Below are positions 61,006 to 64,000 of a stretch of 64,000 bases of DNA, piece after piece. The notes under the pieces are model-generated. The model was given only the letters and a program-made list of their open reading frames with translations, did no database searches and was not told the origin of the DNA. Position 1 is the first letter of the stretch; each line of letters starts with the position of its first letter. The stretch is from Curtobacterium sp. Leaf261 (lineage in GTDB: Bacteria > Actinomycetota > Actinomycetes > Actinomycetales > Microbacteriaceae), in contig NZ_LMMJ01000007.1 of NCBI RefSeq assembly GCF_001422205.1, positions 124,870 to 188,869 on the forward strand, written 5' to 3'. Both the position numbers and the translations under genes were made by a program.

Positions 61006-64000
61006 CTACGCGCGCACCACCCGGAGCGTGGCGATCTCGAAGGGGCGGAGCGTCAGGGACACCGGCTCCCCCGCGGCCCACGTCCCTGCCCCGGGCTCCC
61101 CCGCCGGCAGCGCACGCTCGAGCAGATCGGTCCTGACCACACCGGCGACCTCGAACCCGAAGTCGACCGACACCGCGGACGCCCGACCACCCCGCGCCTC
61201 GTACAGCCGCACGACGACGTCGCCCGAGCGGTCCTCGGCGAGCTTCACCGCCTCGACGAACACCGCCGGGTCGGACACCGTCACGATGGGCGCCACGGCC
61301 GTCGACCCGGACACGGCCCGTACCGGCAGGTTCGCCCGGTACCCGGAGTCCGCCGCGTCGAGCACGGTCGGCGCGATCCGGAGCACGGTGTGGAACACGT
61401 GCCGGCCCTGGTCGGCGTCGGGGTCCGGGAACTGCGGTCCCCGGACGAGCGACTCGCGGACGAGCGTCGTCGTGCCGCCGTCGGCCCTCGTCGACCGGGT
61501 GATGTCGTGCCCGTAGGTCGAGTCGTTCGCCACGGCGACCCCGAACCCGGGCTCGGCGACGTGCACCCAGCGATGGGCACTCGTCTCGAACCGGGCGTGG
61601 TCCCACGAGGTGTTCTGGTGCGTCGCCCGCTCGATGTGGCCGAACTGGATCTCGGACGACGCGGTGTTCGCGAGGACGTCGATCGGGAACCCGAGCTTCA
61701 GCAGCTTGCCGTGCTCGTGCCAGTCGACGTCGGTCTCGATGACGAGCTCCGACGCCCCCGAGACCGCCGAGTAGCGGGTCGTGATCGTCGAGTCGTGGAA
61801 CGATCGCCGCACCTCGAGCACGCCGTCGTCGGAGGACGAGACCTCGACGGACGACGCAGTGTCGAGCTCGGTCGCGTGCCGTCGGTACGTCTGGTCGATG
61901 TCCCACGCGTCCCACTTGTTCGGCTTGTCGCGGAACACGGTGTAGAGCGCACCGCGGGCGTCCGGCGCGATCGCGTCGCGACCACTCGCCGCGTCGACGA
62001 AGCTCGCCACGAGGCCGTCCGCGTCGATCGTCGCGCGCACCGCGCCCGTGTCGAAGACCCATCCGTCTCCGGACCGGACGGGAGGCACGGCTGCAGCCGC
62101 GTCGACCACCGAACCGCCCAGGGCGGTCACCCCGTCGGAGGTCACCGGCGCGGCGTTGAACCGCACCACGGTGCCGGACCCGGAACCGGACCCGCCGGAC
62201 CCGGCGAGCGCCGTCGTCGACGCCTGGATGAGCGACTCGAGCGTCTCGGCGACCGCGGCGTAGTTCTCCTCCGCCACCTCGTACACCCACGCGATCGAGG
62301 AACCGGGCAGGATGTCGTGGAACTGCTGCAGGAGGACGGTGTGCCAGACGTCCTCGAGCGCGTCGTACGGGTACTCGGTGCCGAGTCGGACGGCCGCGGT
62401 CGTCGTCCAGAGCTCGGCCTCACGGAGGAGGTGCTCCGAACGCCGGTTGCCCTGCTTCGTGCGGATCTGCGACGTGTACGTCCCGCGGTGGAACTCGAGG
62501 TACATCTCCCCCGACCACACGGACGGCGTCGTGAGCTCCTGCTCCAACGCCTCGAACACCCGCACCGGGCTGCCGAGCGACACCTGGGGAGCACCCTCGA
62601 GCGACTCGTTCCGGTGCGCTGCCCCGAGCATCTCCCGCGTGGGTCCACCGCCTCCGTCGCCGAACCCGAAGAGCAGCATCGACGTGTTCGCGACACCCTT
62701 CTCCTTGTTGTTCCGCTCACTCAGGGCGAGTTCCGCGGCGGAGACGGACGAGTTGTACGTGTCCGCCGGCGGGAAGTGCGTCAGGACCTGCGAGCCGTCG
62801 ATGCCCTCCCACATGAACGACGTGTGCGGCATGACGTTCGTCTCGTTCCACGACGGCTTCTGCGTCAGGAACCACTTCGAGCCGGAGGCCTTGACGAGCT
62901 GCGGCATCGCTCCGGTGTAGCCGAAGGAGTCCGGGAGCCAGACCTCGGGGGTCTCGTAGCCGAACTCCTCGAGGAAGAACCGCTTGCCCGCGACGAGCTG
63001 TCGGGCGAGCGCCTCACCACCCGGCAGGTTCGTGTCGGACTCGACCCACATGCCGCCGACCGGGATCCAGCGTCCCTCGGCGACGCGCTGCCCGATGCGC
63101 GCGAACACGTCGGGGTAGAACTCCTTCATCCAGGCGTACTGCTGGGCGCTCGAGCACGCGAAGACGAACTCGGGGTCGTGGTCCATCAGCTCGAGCACGT
63201 TCGAGAACGTCCGAGCGCACTTCCGGATGGTCTCGCGGACCGGCCAGAGCCACGCGGAGTCGATGTGCGCGTGCCCGGAGGCGATGATGTGCTGCACGGA
63301 GGCGGCGGCCGGAGCGGCGAGGGCCGGGGCGAGCTGCTCGCGGGCGTCCGCTGCGGTCCCGGGGACGTCGTCGGGGTCGAGTGCGTCGGCGGCCCGCTCG
63401 AGGGCGCGGCGGATGTCCGCGACGCGGGTGCCGTCCACCGGGAGCTGGAGCGACAGACCGTGGAGAGTCCACATGTCCCGCTGGAGCGCCCAGACGGTGA
63501 CGTCGCGCTCGGCGACCTCCAGGCGGCGGAGTCGGTAGATCGGGTCCTCGCCGGCAGTCTTCTTCGAGCCGACGTGCGTGGAGTCGTAGTTGTAGTGGCC
63601 GCCGACGTTCGGGTTGGACGCGGCCTCGACGTACAGGTCGATCACGCCGCCGGGAGCGACCTCGCCCGAGCCGCTCCCGCCGACGCCGACGCCGTCGCCG
63701 TCGCCGGCGCCGACGCCGTCGCCAGCGCCGACTCGGAGCGGGACGTACGAGTTGAACGGCTCGAGGCCCTTGACCGTGGTGCCGTCCGGCCGCCAGACGA
63801 GTCCCTCGGCCTGGAACCCCGGGTTCGCGTGCGAGAACCCGAGGTCGACGAGGAGCTCGACGTCGGTGTCGTCCTCGGACCCGAAGTCCGCGGGGACCGT
63901 CCCGGTGACGTGGAACCAGGTCGTGCCCCACGGCTTGCCACCCCAGTGCGACCCGATCTCGAACGGCGTGTACTCCTGCCCGACGGCCTCGCTGAAGGCG
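61006..64000 (-). CDS. Alpha-mannosidase, glycoside hydrolase family 38 (5' end outside window)
   Basis: Visible 997 residues without the N-terminus; complete family members have about 1000-1050. It hydrolyses alpha-mannosides such as mannan side chains or N-glycan fragments. Catalytic-domain motifs: HAHIDSAWLWPVRET, the nucleophile region GMWVESDTNLPGGE, LPDSFGYTGAMPQLVK, QQFHDILPGSSIAW. No signal peptide can be judged. Two oddities: a Gly/Asp/Val-rich low-complexity linker at 63670-63730, and a loop at 62076-62099 encoded by a copy of the dispersed repeat. Confidence 0.93.
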   Translation of the reverse strand, partial: AFSEAVGQEYTPFEIGSHWGGKPWGTTWFHVTGTVPADFGSEDDTDVELLVDLGFSHANPGFQAEGLVWRPDGTTVKGLEPFNSYVPLRVGAGDGVGAGDGDGVGVGGSGSGEVAPGGVIDLYVEAASNPNVGGHYNYDSTHVGSKKTAGEDPIYRLRRLEVAERDVTVWALQRDMWTLHGLSLQLPVDGTRVADIRRALERAADALDPDDVPGTAADAREQLAPALAAPAAASVQHIIASGHAHIDSAWLWPVRETIRKCARTFSNVLELMDHDPEFVFACSSAQQYAWMKEFYPDVFARIGQRVAEGRWIPVGGMWVESDTNLPGGEALARQLVAGKRFFLEEFGYETPEVWLPDSFGYTGAMPQLVKASGSKWFLTQKPSWNETNVMPHTSFMWEGIDGSQVLTHFPPADTYNSSVSAAELALSERNNKEKGVANTSMLLFGFGDGGGGPTREMLGAAHRNESLEGAPQVSLGSPVRVFEALEQELTTPSVWSGEMYLEFHRGTYTSQIRTKQGNRRSEHLLREAELWTTTAAVRLGTEYPYDALEDVWHTVLLQQFHDILPGSSIAWVYEVAEENYAAVAETLESLIQASTTALAGSGGSGSGSGTVVRFNAAPVTSDGVTALGGSVVDAAAAVPPVRSGDGWVFDTGAVRATIDADGLVASFVDAASGRDAIAPDARGALYTVFRDKPNKWDAWDIDQTYRRHATELDTASSVEVSSSDDGVLEVRRSFHDSTITTRYSAVSGASELVIETDVDWHEHGKLLKLGFPIDVLANTASSEIQFGHIERATHQNTSWDHARFETSAHRWVHVAEPGFGVAVANDSTYGHDITRSTRADGGTTTLVRESLVRGPQFPDPDADQGRHVFHTVLRIAPTVLDAADSGYRANLPVRAVSGSTAVAPIVTVSDPAVFVEAVKLAEDRSGDVVVRLYEARGGRASAVSVDFGFEVAGVVRTDLLERALPAGEPGAGTWAAGEPVSLTLRPFEIATLRVVRA
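62076..62099. repeat. Dispersed repeat copy inside the alpha-mannosidase gene
   Basis: GGACGGGAGGCACGG followed by CTGCAGCCG lies in frame in a Ala/Pro-rich loop of the mannosidase; the centre CGGCTGCAGCCG is a perfect palindrome. Confidence 0.7.

Overview
The window is about 70% G+C, with dense genes, many 4-base ATGA/GTGA/TTGA start-stop overlaps, GTG and TTG starts, mycothiol synthase, an actinobacterial GlnR-type regulator, a MutT1-like two-domain Nudix protein and a ClpS-DUF2017 pair. This points to an actinobacterium of the family Microbacteriaceae; Curtobacterium is my best guess from gene content, but the sequence alone does not prove the genus. No phage, transposase, rRNA or CRISPR array is visible.

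Layout. 1-5.9 kb: nitrobindin-like protein, two small membrane proteins, glnR, mshD, ppk1 and a mutT1-like gene. 6.1-10.3 kb: the high-affinity phosphate uptake operon pstSCAB. 10.4-13.6 kb: sigK with its RskA-type anti-sigma factor, then a 783-base gene-free stretch holding repeats. 13.7-15.8 kb: tRNA-Lys(UUU) with a partly duplicated 3' half, a cold-shock protein, an MgtC-like protein and an unknown gene. 15.9-20.2 kb: galactose divergon (galM and a DeoR regulator facing galT-galK). 20.4-23.7 kb: glyA-folD under a ZTP (pfl) riboswitch, clpS, DUF2017. 23.7-29.9 kb: MarR/MFS pair, PRC-barrel protein, an AbiEii-type nucleotidyltransferase with a small partner, purU, a YrdB-like protein, nagA. 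30.0-41.7 kb: peptide-type ABC importer with a ROK kinase, divergent from a ROK repressor, M81 metallopeptidase and CutC, then a PatB/MalY-type lyase. 41.8-44.7 kb: DoxX, OhrR/Ohr, nagB, Nudix. 44.7-52.7 kb: a glycan divergon of six glycosyltransferases and one WcbI-type protein. 52.8-59.6 kb: ABC importer, FAD oxidoreductase and phosphonatase-like hydrolase that look like an aminophosphonate catabolic locus. 59.8-64 kb: an AbiEi/nuclease-like protein and a GH38 alpha-mannosidase cut by the window edge.

Working together. Phosphorus acquisition is the strongest theme. Arrays of 11-base repeats resembling actinobacterial PHO boxes lie upstream of ppk1, upstream of pstS and in the divergent promoter of the phosphonate genes, so phosphate import, polyphosphate and phosphonate use may form one local Pho regulon. 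One-carbon metabolism (glyA, folD, purU), galactose use (galM, galT, galK) and amino-sugar use (nagA, nagB, ROK kinase) are also represented.

The least ordinary features are non-coding. There is a 74-bp nested palindrome present twice with identical spacing, a dispersed family of GGAGGGACGG-type palindromes found in at least ten places (two of them inside genes), and CGCACCAC-rich hairpins on both sides of the AbiEi/nuclease-like gene.
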